Positions 9,457 to 18,332 of a DNA stretch of 64,000 nt are shown here, one piece after another; within the stretch, counting starts at the first letter, position 1; every line of letters starts with the position of its first letter. Source of the stretch: Pseudomonadota bacterium (lineage in GTDB: Bacteria; Pseudomonadota; Gammaproteobacteria; Burkholderiales; Methylophilaceae); assembly GCA_029563075.1 (NCBI GenBank), contig JAKQTN010000025.1, positions 62,001-126,000 on the forward strand, read 5' to 3'. A model generated the notes under the pieces. It saw nothing but the letters and a program-made list of their open reading frames with translations. It was not told the DNA's origin and did no database searches. The position numbers were made by a program, and so were the translations under genes.

Positions 9457-10518
9457 TTATTGATGTTGCTGCAACGCCCAGACTACGTGCTCACGAATCA
9501 ATTCATTGCTGTCATATTCTCGTGTTTTTAAGGCGCCTATCGCTGCCGGCGTACTAGGCGCATTGCCTAAACCCACTGCAATGTTCCGTAGCCATTGTGA
9601 GTAGCCGATTCTGTAAATCGCGCTGCCTGCCATTTTCTGTTTGAATTCGTCCTCAGACCAGACAAAACATTCCACCAGGCTGATGTCATCCAGGCCGTTT
9701 CGCACATTAAAATCGGGTTCTTGCGTGACTTCTGCAAACTTGTTCCAGGGACATACCAATTGGCAATCATCGCAGCCATATACCCTGTTGCCTATGAGTG
9801 GCCTGAATTCAACAGGAATCGCGGTTTTTAGCTCGATGGTGAGATAGGAAATGCAGCGCCGCGCATCCACCTCATAAGGCGCAGTAATGGCACGGGTAGG
9901 GCAGATGTTGATGCAGGCGCTGCAACTGCCGCAATGGCTGCTGGCTCTCTCGTCAATCGGCAATGGCAAATTGGTGTAAATTTCGCCCAGAAAAAACCAG
10001 GAGCCATGTTCTTTGTTAATCAGCAAAGTATGCTTGCCGCGCCAGCCCAGGCCAGATTTTTCTGCCAGCGCCACCTCCAGCACTGGTGCGCTGTCTGTGA
10101 ATACTCTGAATTCAAATTCGTTTATATTCACTGCAATTTTGTCGCACAGCTTTTGCAGCTTCTGCCGCATGACTTTGTGGTAATCGCGGCCTAATGCGTA
10201 TCTTGAGATAAAGGCTTTTTCACCGTCCTTCATCACATCCCAGCTGTCTTGCGCTTTGGGCGGTAAATAATCCAGACGGGCAGAAATCACGCGTACAGTA
10301 TTTGGCACCAAATCAGCTGGGCGCGTGCGCTTCGTGCCATGTTTTGCCATATAATCCATGTCACCATGAAAGCCCTTGTTAATCCATGCCCGATGTTCAG
10401 CCTCTGCGTCCGTCAAGTCGGTATCGGTAATGCCAATCTCGGCGAAGCCGAGTTCACGGCCCCAGCGCTTGATGTCAGCCGCCAGCGCAGCTAAGTCGTT
10501 AGAAAGATTTAAATGCAT
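9457..10518 (-). CDS. queG: Epoxyqueuosine reductase
   Basis: Carries out the last step of queuosine synthesis in tRNA, reducing epoxyqueuosine with cobalamin and two [4Fe-4S] clusters. Both ferredoxin-like motifs are present: CGSCSACINICP and CDDCQLVCPWN. The C-terminal HEAT-like part ends REHVVWALQQHQ. I place the start at ATG 10518 (MHLNLSNDLAAL, 353 residues, the family length); the open frame upstream to 10683 lies inside tsaE on the other strand. The start codon shares the palindrome ATGCAT with the tsaE start. In E. coli queG also sits beside tsaE-amiB-mutL-miaA. Confidence 0.95.
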   Translation of the reverse strand: MHLNLSNDLAALAADIKRWGRELGFAEIGITDTDLTDAEAEHRAWINKGFHGDMDYMAKHGTKRTRPADLVPNTVRVISARLDYLPPKAQDSWDVMKDGEKAFISRYALGRDYHKVMRQKLQKLCDKIAVNINEFEFRVFTDSAPVLEVALAEKSGLGWRGKHTLLINKEHGSWFFLGEIYTNLPLPIDERASSHCGSCSACINICPTRAITAPYEVDARRCISYLTIELKTAIPVEFRPLIGNRVYGCDDCQLVCPWNKFAEVTQEPDFNVRNGLDDISLVECFVWSEDEFKQKMAGSAIYRIGYSQWLRNIAVGLGNAPSTPAAIGALKTREYDSNELIREHVVWALQQHQ

Positions 10519-10992
10519 AGCGCCAATGATATTACACTTACCCTGAATGATGAAGCAGCCACCCTGGCTTGTGGCATGCGCTTTGCGCATATTGCTAAGG
10601 CTGGCCTGGTGGTGTACCTGCATGGCGATCTTGGCGCGGGTAAAACCACCTTTGTGCGCGGTGTCTTGTATGGCTTGGGGCATGCCGGCAAAGTAAAAAG
10701 CCCGACTTATACCTTGGTTGAGCCTTACATGATTGAACTTAATGCAACTTCTAGTTATAATTTATATCATTTTGATTTATATAGATTTGCCAGCGAAGAA
10801 GAATGGGATGCTGCAGGCTTCCGGGATTATTTTAATCCGCAGAGCATCTGCATGATCGAATGGCCGGAGAAGGCTGCACATGTGTTGCCGGAGCCGGATA
10901 TTCATGTGCGGCTTTCGCCACTTGAAACCGGGCGTAAAATTCAGTTTTCTGCAGGTTCGCCGTTAGGAAAGCAATGTTTAGAAGCCTTTTAA
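10513..10992 (+). CDS. tsaE: tRNA threonylcarbamoyladenosine biosynthesis ATPase
   Basis: P-loop ATPase that works with TsaB and TsaD to make N6-threonylcarbamoyladenosine at position 37 of ANN-decoding tRNAs. The Walker A motif GDLGAGKTTFVRG lies near residues 37-49, followed by SPTYTLVEPY and HFDLYR, the family switch-like motifs, and IEWPEKA. The length of 159 residues is standard. Its ATG at 10513 overlaps the queG start, and its last 19 bases overlap amiC, indicating coupling with amiC. Confidence 0.95.
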   Translation: MHSANDITLTLNDEAATLACGMRFAHIAKAGLVVYLHGDLGAGKTTFVRGVLYGLGHAGKVKSPTYTLVEPYMIELNATSSYNLYHFDLYRFASEEEWDAAGFRDYFNPQSICMIEWPEKAAHVLPEPDIHVRLSPLETGRKIQFSAGSPLGKQCLEAF

Positions 10993-12356
10993 CAAAACAG
11001 CTATTTATTTGTTTATTGCTAATCACTATAAATGGCTATGCGGCAAACACCATTACGGCGGCGCGTGTCTGGCCTGCGGATGAGTACACCCGCATTGCGC
11101 TGGAATCAACCGCGCCGATTAAATATCAGCTGATTATCCTGAAAAATCCTGATCGCTTGGTGCTGGATATTGAAGATGTAGAACTCACCAGTGTGCTCAA
11201 AACGCTTTCTGATAAAATTCTGTCGAGCGACCCTTATATCAAGCAGGTACGTGTGGCCAATTACAAGCCGGGTGTGGTGCGCGTGGCTGTCGATTTGAAA
11301 GGTGAGGTGAAATCCAACCTGTTCGCGCTCGCACCCGCCGGAGATTACAAAAACCGCCTGGTGCTGGATATTTACCCGCTACAGGATGAATTGATGGCCA
11401 TGCTGGATAAGAGAAATAATGAAGCAAGTCAGCAAAAACCTGTAGTAGAACCGCTGCCGCCCAATAGTGGCGCGGCAGATGGAGCAATCGCCGAACAGTT
11501 GCCTTCGTCCGCAGACTCAACCGCGCCTAATACAGCTACGGCTTCAACGGCTATGCCTAAGTCTGCCGATACCACAGCGGTTGCGCCACCGGACACAAAC
11601 AAATCCGAAACAGGCAAACCTGCCATCAATAAAGAAGATGGCCGTTTAATCACCATTGCCATTGATGCCGGACATGGTGGCGAAGATCCCGGCGCACGTG
11701 GCGCCAATGGCAGCCATGAAAAAAACATTACCTTGGCCATTGCCAGAAAACTCAAAGAAAAAATCGATGCGGAACCCAATATGCGCGGAGTTTTGACGCG
11801 TGACGGAGATTATTTTATCCCGTTGCATACCCGTGTGGTGAAGGCGCGCAAGTTCAAAGCTGATTTGTTTGTGTCGATTCACGCGGACGCCTTTACCAAT
11901 CCAGCGGCACGCGGTTCTTCGGTGTTTGCGCTTTCCGAAAAGGGCGCTACCAGCGCCAGCGCGCGCTATCTGGCTAAAAAGGAAAATGAATCCGATCTGA
12001 TCGGCGGCGTGAGCCTGGATGACAAGGATCCGGTGTTGGCGAAGACATTGCTGGATTTATCCCAAACTGCAACCATTAACGACAGCTTAAAGCTGGGCAA
12101 GGCTGTGTTAAGGCATATTGGCGAAGTCAACAAGCTGCATAAACCGCGTGTTGAGCAAGCAGGCTTTGCTGTGTTGAAATCGCCAGACATCCCGTCGATA
12201 TTAGTTGAAACGGCCTTTATCAGCAATCCTGAAGAAGAACGCAAACTTAACAACAGCGATCATCAGGATAAGCTGGTCGATTCCATTTTAAGCGGCATCA
12301 AAAAATATTTCGCCAGCAATCCAGCACTGGCAAAAATCAAAATCGCTCAAGAATAG
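10974..12356 (+). CDS. amiC: N-acetylmuramoyl-L-alanine amidase (AmiC type)
   Basis: Periplasmic zinc amidase that removes stem peptides from murein during daughter-cell separation. A signal peptide ending near GYAA is followed by an AMIN domain (about residues 25-140), a Ser/Pro/Thr/Ala-rich linker (about 145-220) and an Amidase_3 domain. The zinc-site motifs are IDAGHGGEDPGA, SHEKNITL, FVSIHADAF and the terminal VETAFISNPEEE. The length is 460 residues. It overlaps tsaE by 19 bases. Amidases of this group usually need an EnvC/NlpD-type activator, not seen here. A truncated AMIN-only relative lies at 8896-9444. Confidence 0.94.
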   Translation: MFRSLLTKQLFICLLLITINGYAANTITAARVWPADEYTRIALESTAPIKYQLIILKNPDRLVLDIEDVELTSVLKTLSDKILSSDPYIKQVRVANYKPGVVRVAVDLKGEVKSNLFALAPAGDYKNRLVLDIYPLQDELMAMLDKRNNEASQQKPVVEPLPPNSGAADGAIAEQLPSSADSTAPNTATASTAMPKSADTTAVAPPDTNKSETGKPAINKEDGRLITIAIDAGHGGEDPGARGANGSHEKNITLAIARKLKEKIDAEPNMRGVLTRDGDYFIPLHTRVVKARKFKADLFVSIHADAFTNPAARGSSVFALSEKGATSASARYLAKKENESDLIGGVSLDDKDPVLAKTLLDLSQTATINDSLKLGKAVLRHIGEVNKLHKPRVEQAGFAVLKSPDIPSILVETAFISNPEEERKLNNSDHQDKLVDSILSGIKKYFASNPALAKIKIAQE

Positions 12357-12359
12357 CGG

Positions 12360-13154
12360 CTATTTGCGTTTATAACCCGTTTTAGTCAGTAACCATTGCA
12401 CCAGCCACGGAAAAAATACGTGGTTCCAATAAATCAGTTTTGTCATAAACGGGGTGATAATCAGTTTTTTGTTGCGCTCTACGCCTTTAACTACCGCTGT
12501 ACCAACGTCTTCAACCGTTAGTTTGGGAATGATGACACCAATTCCCGGTACGCGCTCAGCGCTGCCGGGGTTGTGCTCCCAATAAGGCGATTTCACACTG
12601 GCAGACTCATACAGTGTTACGTTGATATTTGTGGTGTCTAAATCCGCCCGCAGCGCTTGTGTAAAGCCCCTTACTGCCCAGCGGGCAGCTGTATAAGCGG
12701 TTGCTCCTGGCCACACAAAACGCGAGGCGACCGAGCTGATATTGACGATATGGCCGCTATTTCGCTTGAGCATGGCAGGTAGAAATGCATGCGTGACATT
12801 AAAAGTCGCAAAGTAGGGCAGTGCCATCATTTCTACCGCTTCGGCTGGCGTGGTTTCATCCACAAAACGCCATTTACCCGCACCGGCATTGTTAACAATA
12901 ATATCAGGCGTGCCAAGCTGCGACGTAATTCGTTCGGCGACTTTGGCGACCGCATCCGCATCTTTCAAATCTACCGAGAATGCCTGCGCTTCGCCGCCCA
13001 TCGCTGTGATTGTGCCGGCCACGCGGTCCAGCTCGGCTTGATTTCTCGCTAGTAGAATCAAGCGTCCGCCTGCTTTTGCCATGGCTTTTGCAATGCCTTC
13101 GCCCATGCCGCTGGAGGCGCCCGTAACCAATACCAGTTTGCCGTTAATTTTCAT
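12360..13154 (-). CDS. Short-chain dehydrogenase/reductase with Arg at the catalytic Lys position
   Basis: A 264-residue classical-type SDR with the TGASSGMGEGIA nucleotide-binding loop near residue 12 and NNAG further on. The active-site serine lies in NISSVAS and the tyrosine in AYTAARWAVRG. The usual YxxxK reads YTAAR, so the conserved lysine is arginine (codon CGC). Substrate unknown; the C-terminal tail WLVQWLLTKTGYKRK is hydrophobic and basic and may bind membrane. ATG 13154 is chosen over TTG 13160 because GGGGAG lies six bases before the ATG. It sits on the opposite strand between amiC and mutL and ends three bases from amiC. Confidence 0.85.
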   Translation of the reverse strand: MKINGKLVLVTGASSGMGEGIAKAMAKAGGRLILLARNQAELDRVAGTITAMGGEAQAFSVDLKDADAVAKVAERITSQLGTPDIIVNNAGAGKWRFVDETTPAEAVEMMALPYFATFNVTHAFLPAMLKRNSGHIVNISSVASRFVWPGATAYTAARWAVRGFTQALRADLDTTNINVTLYESASVKSPYWEHNPGSAERVPGIGVIIPKLTVEDVGTAVVKGVERNKKLIITPFMTKLIYWNHVFFPWLVQWLLTKTGYKRK

Positions 13155-13288
13155 TTTCAACTCCCCGTAAACGACTATGCTGAATAATAAGTTTAGTACG
13201 ATTTATATTGCAGTGATAGCACTACATTGTTGCAATGCAGGTAAAATTGCAATGTATCTCATCGATTGATACTTCAATAGAAAAGTAT

Positions 13289-15082
13289 ATGCAAATACGC
13301 CTGTTACCCGACCAACTCATCAGCCAAATCGCCGCCGGCGAAGTGGTAGAGCGTCCAGCCTCAGCGCTTAAAGAGTTACTGGAAAATAGTCTGGATGCAG
13401 GTAGTACAGAGATTCAAGTTTCGCTCATGCAGGGCGGCATTAAGCAATTAAGAGTAACGGACAACGGCGGCGGGATTGCGCAGGACGATCTGGCAATGGC
13501 GCTCACACGACATGCCACCAGTAAAATAGCCAGTCTGGAAGATCTGGAATCCGTTGCCAGTTTAGGCTTTCGCGGCGAGGCACTGGCGAGCATTGCCTCA
13601 GTTTCGCGCACGGCCATTTTAAGCCGTGCCCAGGCCACAAAGCACGCTTGGCGTATTGCCTCAGAAGGCAGTGATATCAAGCCGCTTGAGCCTGCCGCAT
13701 TGGATGTTGGCACTATTGTCGAAGTGGATGATTTGTATTTCAACACACCCGCGCGCCGCAAGTTTTTAAAAACTGAGACCACCGAATTCGGGCATTGCGA
13801 AGAGGCATTTAGCCGCATTGCGCTTTCGCGCCCGGATGTGGCATTCATGCTGCAGCACAATGGCAGGGCGCTGAGTAGGTTTTCAATTAGTGAACCTTCA
13901 AAGCGGTTCAGCGAGGTGCTGGGCGCAGAATTTGCAGCGGAATCAATATATATCGACGAGTTTGCCGCAGGGTTGCGCTTGTGGGGCATGGCTGCAAAGC
14001 CGACATTCAACCGCAATAGCCGCGATATGCAGTATGTATACGTCAATGGCCGTTTTGTGCGCGATAAGCTCATTGCGCACGCCATCCGCCAGGCCTATCA
14101 GGATGTGTTGCATCATGAGCGCCACCCCGCGTTTGTACTGTTTCTGGAGCTTGACCCAAATTTGGTCGACGTGAACGTGCACCCGGCAAAAACTGAAGTA
14201 CGGTTTAGAGACGGGCAGGCGATACACCGCTTTATTTTTCACTCGCTGCATAAAGCGCTGGCTACGCCAACTGGCGCTTCTAGCGCAGTAACGGCAGGGC
14301 AGGCGCAGCATAATCCTTTCAGCGCCCCGTATCCAGCTTATCAATCGCAGATCAATTTGGTGGCGAATGAAAGCCCAAACTTCTATCAAAAGTTATTTGG
14401 TGACATTCAAAACACTGCCCTGCAGCCCAATAGGGACAAGGGGGTAAGCTTACAGGGTTTTGAGCCATCGTTTGCAGAAAAACAAGAATTTCCATTGGGC
14501 TTTGCCGTTGCGCAAATCCACGGCGTGTATGTGCTGGCGCAGAACACACAGGGTTTGGTGGTGGTGGATATGCACGCTGCGCACGAGCGCATCATGTATG
14601 AGCAGCTGAAAAATGCGCTTGATGCCAAGACTGTTGCCATGCAGCCATTGCTGATCCCGGTAAGTTTTAATGCGGATAAACTTGAAGTGGCGGCCGTGCA
14701 CGAAGCGCTTGCTAGTGGCGATAACAGCCTGCAACAGCTTGGATTTGACATTGCCATTCTTTCGCCCACCACTTTGGCGGTGCGCGCCGTACCTGCCATA
14801 CTGCAGGAGGCTGATGCCGTGACCTTGGCGCGCGATGTGCTGCGCGATTTGCGCGAATTTGGCGCGAGTAGGGCACTCACGGAGCGCCGTAATGAGTTAT
14901 TAGGCACCATGGCCTGCCACGCCGCCGTGCGCGCCAACCGCAGCCTTACCATTCCTGAAATGAACGCATTGCTGCGTGATATGGAAGCAACTGAACGCAG
15001 CGGACAATGCAACCATGGCCGCCCCACCTGGTTCCAGGTTTCAATGCAGGATCTGGATAAGATGTTTATGCGGGGGAAATGA
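13289..15082 (+). CDS. mutL: DNA mismatch repair protein MutL with endonuclease motif
   Basis: Links MutS mismatch recognition to strand removal. The GHKL ATPase motifs are complete: ELLENSLDAG, DNGGGI and GFRGEALASIASV. The C-terminal half carries DMHAAHERIMYE at residues 427-438, fitting the D-x-HA-x2-E-x4-E metal site of nicking MutL proteins, together with ACHAAVRANR and CNHGRPTW. This is the type found in bacteria without MutH. I start at ATG 13289 (MQIRLLPDQLISQIAAGEVV, the canonical beginning, 597 residues) rather than the in-frame ATG 18 codons upstream. The low-complexity linker lies at about residues 335-400. Confidence 0.95.
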   Translation: MQIRLLPDQLISQIAAGEVVERPASALKELLENSLDAGSTEIQVSLMQGGIKQLRVTDNGGGIAQDDLAMALTRHATSKIASLEDLESVASLGFRGEALASIASVSRTAILSRAQATKHAWRIASEGSDIKPLEPAALDVGTIVEVDDLYFNTPARRKFLKTETTEFGHCEEAFSRIALSRPDVAFMLQHNGRALSRFSISEPSKRFSEVLGAEFAAESIYIDEFAAGLRLWGMAAKPTFNRNSRDMQYVYVNGRFVRDKLIAHAIRQAYQDVLHHERHPAFVLFLELDPNLVDVNVHPAKTEVRFRDGQAIHRFIFHSLHKALATPTGASSAVTAGQAQHNPFSAPYPAYQSQINLVANESPNFYQKLFGDIQNTALQPNRDKGVSLQGFEPSFAEKQEFPLGFAVAQIHGVYVLAQNTQGLVVVDMHAAHERIMYEQLKNALDAKTVAMQPLLIPVSFNADKLEVAAVHEALASGDNSLQQLGFDIAILSPTTLAVRAVPAILQEADAVTLARDVLRDLREFGASRALTERRNELLGTMACHAAVRANRSLTIPEMNALLRDMEATERSGQCNHGRPTWFQVSMQDLDKMFMRGK

Positions 15083-15133
15083 TACAGGTCGCAGTTTAGG
15101 TGTTTGCCGGGTCTTATTTTGGCAAGCGTTTTG

Positions 15134-16816
15134 CTAGGACTTCAACCAGCGCCAGATCAGGCTGTCTGGGACTTCTACTCCGTCGACAATGTAGGTCAGA
15201 TCCTTGTGGCTATTTAATAGCCTCGGCTGGGTGGATTTTGCCATCGGCTTGCCACAGAAAAGAATCTGGTCGCCTTCGTTCAGGAAGGTGGATTCCGCTG
15301 GCAATAGCCAGGGTTCGTTGTTCCGCAGCAGCATAAGTGGAACCACCGGCAGGTACTTTTGACGATTGGCGGGATCTTGTGTCAGGTTCAGCAGCGTTAC
15401 TCCGCGGTTCTGCTGGATAAATGCAGCGACTGCCGAGGCGTTTTTGCTGTTAATCGTGACAGCCCAGGTTTCGGGCACGGCTTCGCCTACAACTGAGACC
15501 AGATGGCTTACCAGCGCATTGGCCCAGGCATTGCTCTGGTTGCGGGCAAGCGCCAGAAACTGTGCCAGTAGCGGCGAGATCATGTGGGCCAGGCACTCAT
15601 GCGCGATAATGTCGTGCGGCTGCATGGTAATATTGGCATCAAACTTCTTAAACAGCGCATTGTTGTGCCGCCCGTTTTTACGCACAATGACAAACAGCTT
15701 TGGGTTAAGCTCATAGGCGGTCATGACGATCGATAAGTTATTGATGTCGTTATCCGTGCCGGCAATAATGCCTACCGCGTCGTGCACTCCTGCTTCTATC
15801 AGGGTTTTTGCTTCTGTACCACTGCCCACGATGCAGTTTTCACAACCGGTGAGTTCTGGCATGGCTTCCACAATGGTGGTGGTCATGTGCTCGCGTTCCA
15901 GATTTTTAACGACAGATTTCCCGAACCGCCCGTAACCGCATACGATCCATCTTCCCATGGGGGGACACTCAGGTGGCGGCAGGGTGTCGCCCGGCACATC
16001 GGTGAGCCATTCGTGCAGAATATAAGTGCCGATCGCATGTACGCGCACAGCCAGCTGTTCACCAAATAGAACATAAGGATTAATGATGTGATCCGTGCCG
16101 AAAGACGCCATATTAGCCGCGATGTCCTCCCGTTCAGCACGCGCCAGCACGGGCAGGTCTGGGTTCATGAGCTTGACCGCTACCGCAACTGCCAGGTTGA
16201 CCTGATCATTGTCGGTGAGCGTGACAACGCCGCTGCACAAAGGGTGGTGCACGCCTGCATGAACAAGTGTATCCGGCAGTTTGGCGTCGGCGCACAGACT
16301 GGGGATTACATTATTGGTGTCAGTCAGCTCCAGTTCAGTGAGCCGCTCCTGCATGGACTCAATTACCACCACACGAATGCCTTTGTCATCCAGTGCTTTT
16401 GCCAGTACGCTGGCTGATTCGCCATAGCTGCACAGAATATAAAAAGGCTCCTGAATCAGGCGCACACTTTTGGCAAAGCGTTCTGTGGTCATCGCCTGGC
16501 GTAGCGCAGTATCCTGCAATAAGGTAATGATTTTACCCAAGGCATAAAACCAGGGAATCACGGTCAGATAGATGGACATTGTCAACCAGAGTCGCTGCGC
16601 ATGGCTGTACGGGTAGGGAATCTCACCAAAGCCAATAGTGGTTGCCGTGTAGCTGATGACATAAAAGGCCTGGAATACACTCATATGCCAGGGATTGCCT
16701 TTGTCATCAACACCGGGCATCAGCGTGAGCCCGACAATGGCGATGGCAAAGCTGAGGATGATTACGATCAATGGCCGCCGCAGGCGCCGCAGGATCAGAA
16801 AAAGAATGTTATTCAT
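15134..16816 (-). CDS. Two-helix K+-channel-like protein with tandem RCK domains
   Basis: A 560-residue membrane channel subunit. Helix 1 spans about residues 14-32 and helix 2 about 74-97. Between them is a pore helix followed by TTIGFGE at 59-65, where typical K+ channels have T-V-G-Y-G-D. Two NAD-binding/RCK units follow: one near residue 130 (LCSYGESASVLAKAL), the other near 290 (WIVCGYGRFGKSVVK). Each is followed by acidic strand ends (VVVIE, TTIVE). Such proteins gate ion flow in response to nucleotides, Ca2+ or pH; ion and ligand here are unknown. It follows a small membrane protein gene by 36 bases in the same direction, so they form a pair. Convergent with mutL. Confidence 0.85.
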   Translation of the reverse strand: MNNILFLILRRLRRPLIVIILSFAIAIVGLTLMPGVDDKGNPWHMSVFQAFYVISYTATTIGFGEIPYPYSHAQRLWLTMSIYLTVIPWFYALGKIITLLQDTALRQAMTTERFAKSVRLIQEPFYILCSYGESASVLAKALDDKGIRVVVIESMQERLTELELTDTNNVIPSLCADAKLPDTLVHAGVHHPLCSGVVTLTDNDQVNLAVAVAVKLMNPDLPVLARAEREDIAANMASFGTDHIINPYVLFGEQLAVRVHAIGTYILHEWLTDVPGDTLPPPECPPMGRWIVCGYGRFGKSVVKNLEREHMTTTIVEAMPELTGCENCIVGSGTEAKTLIEAGVHDAVGIIAGTDNDINNLSIVMTAYELNPKLFVIVRKNGRHNNALFKKFDANITMQPHDIIAHECLAHMISPLLAQFLALARNQSNAWANALVSHLVSVVGEAVPETWAVTINSKNASAVAAFIQQNRGVTLLNLTQDPANRQKYLPVVPLMLLRNNEPWLLPAESTFLNEGDQILFCGKPMAKSTQPRLLNSHKDLTYIVDGVEVPDSLIWRWLKS

Positions 16817-16852
16817 ATCGCCGGGTGCTTTGAGTATTCAAGCATGTCCGCA

Positions 16853-17227
16853 TTATCTGCGCTGGCTGATGGTCTCAGAAATAAGCAGGATAACCGATAC
16901 GAAATTCGCCATTAATGCACCGCCGGAGAGCGATACAATATACACCATCAATGAGGCCTCATCCATGCTGCCGCCCATGATAGCCCATAATATGGCTGCG
17001 GCAATGAGTTGCAGGTCTGCAGCCAGACTTGTGGACAGCAAGACAGCACCCACCTGTGTGCGGTCGCCAAACTTTAACACGGTAGCAATCAGGCTCACTA
17101 CGATGGCTGCATAGAGTTCATAGACATGATGGTGATCAGGGTTGTCAATTTCGCCGAGAAAGAAGCCGTAATTCAGCGTCATCGCCAATACGATAAAAAA
17201 ACCAAAAATTACTTTTTCCAAGTTCAT
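16853..17227 (-). CDS. Small polytopic membrane protein next to channel gene (DUF6394-like)
   Basis: A 124-residue protein with four probable membrane segments at about residues 3-24, 37-48, 60-86 and 92-117. It has a charged loop with DNPDHHH after the first helix and KFGDRTQVGAV before the third. I recognise it as the type annotated DUF6394; the name is from memory and function is unknown. ATG at 17227 has GGGGAG seven bases upstream. It precedes the RCK channel gene by 36 bases, suggesting an accessory subunit or regulator of that channel. Confidence 0.7.
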   Translation of the reverse strand: MNLEKVIFGFFIVLAMTLNYGFFLGEIDNPDHHHVYELYAAIVVSLIATVLKFGDRTQVGAVLLSTSLAADLQLIAAAILWAIMGGSMDEASLMVYIVSLSGGALMANFVSVILLISETISQRR

Positions 17228-17380
17228 TGAGAGTCTCCCCGCTCAAATGTGTAGTATATTTATTGAGTTATATTATACCGCCGTGCGGCAGCTTGGTAAC
17301 AAGAGAAAAACCAAAGAGACAGCATTATCTGATTGAGCATGCAGATTGTTGCCGGAAAAACAAATTTTGAATAATTATTG

Positions 17381-18328
17381 ATGATACAAGCAGCTTATCC
17401 GCCTGCAATTTTTCTCATGGGGCCTACTGCCAGCGGCAAGACAGGCGTGGCGGTGGAGCTATATTCCAAGTTACCCGTTGAAATTATCAGTGTGGATTCT
17501 GCGCTGGTGTTCAAAGGCATGAACATCGGTACCGCCAAGCCGGATGTTGAAACGCTGGCAAGAGCGCCGCATCATCTGATTGATATCATTGACCCTACCG
17601 GTGCGTATTCCGCAGCGAATTTTAGAAATGACGCCTTGCGTTTGATGGCGGAGATTACTGCGCGCGGCAGGGTGCCTTTGCTGGTCGGCGGCACCATGCT
17701 GTATTTCAACGCGCTGCAGGGCGGGTTAAGCAACTTACCCGAGGCGAACCCTGCCATTCGCGCTGAAATCGAGGCGGAGGCTGCGAAAATCGGCTGGCCT
17801 GCCATGCATGCCAGGCTTGCGCACATCGACCCGGAAACCGCTGCGCGTTTGCAGCCCAACGATATGCAGCGCGTTGAGCGCGCGCTGGAAGTATTTATGA
17901 TTACCGGCAATACTATAACGGCTCTGCATCTTGCCTCAAAAGGCGAGGCATTGCCTTACGAGCTGCTTAAAATCGCGCTGGTGCCAAGCGAGCGTAAGAT
18001 GTTGCACGAACGCATTGCCCAGCGCTTTGACAGCATGCTCGCTAGCGGTTTTTTGGATGAAGTGAGGGCATTGCTGGCCAAATATCCTGAACTCACGCCC
18101 GAAAGCACCTCCATGCGCTGTGTGGGCTACAGGCAAGCATTGGAGCACCTTGCAGGGCAATACGATGAAAAAGAGCTGCGTGACAGGGGCATTTTTGCCA
18201 CGCGGCAATTAGCCAAGCGCCAGCTCACGTGGCTGCGTGGCATGGATGACACGATAGAGGTGGATTGTTTGAGCCCCGAGATGCATGAGATTGTGCTAAA
18301 GTTAATCAAGGAATTTATTCAAGGATAA
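17381..18328 (+). CDS. miaA: tRNA dimethylallyltransferase
   Basis: Adds a dimethylallyl group to A37 of tRNAs reading codons that start with U. The P-loop GPTASGKTGVAVEL lies near residues 13-26, followed by the family motifs DSALVFKGMNIGTAKP, HHLIDI, LVGGTMLYFNAL and RCVGYRQ. The length of 315 residues is standard. TTG at 17378 immediately precedes ATG 17381; I use the ATG. It would normally follow mutL directly, but here the two-gene channel operon on the other strand intervenes. No hfq follows. Confidence 0.95.
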   Translation: MIQAAYPPAIFLMGPTASGKTGVAVELYSKLPVEIISVDSALVFKGMNIGTAKPDVETLARAPHHLIDIIDPTGAYSAANFRNDALRLMAEITARGRVPLLVGGTMLYFNALQGGLSNLPEANPAIRAEIEAEAAKIGWPAMHARLAHIDPETAARLQPNDMQRVERALEVFMITGNTITALHLASKGEALPYELLKIALVPSERKMLHERIAQRFDSMLASGFLDEVRALLAKYPELTPESTSMRCVGYRQALEHLAGQYDEKELRDRGIFATRQLAKRQLTWLRGMDDTIEVDCLSPEMHEIVLKLIKEFIQG

Positions 18329-18332
18329 GGGC

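Noticed and set aside
14407-15027. Minus-strand open frame of 206 codons across mutL
   Set aside because: Ser/Ala/Arg-rich composition typical of an antisense shadow of a real gene; mutL motifs are complete.
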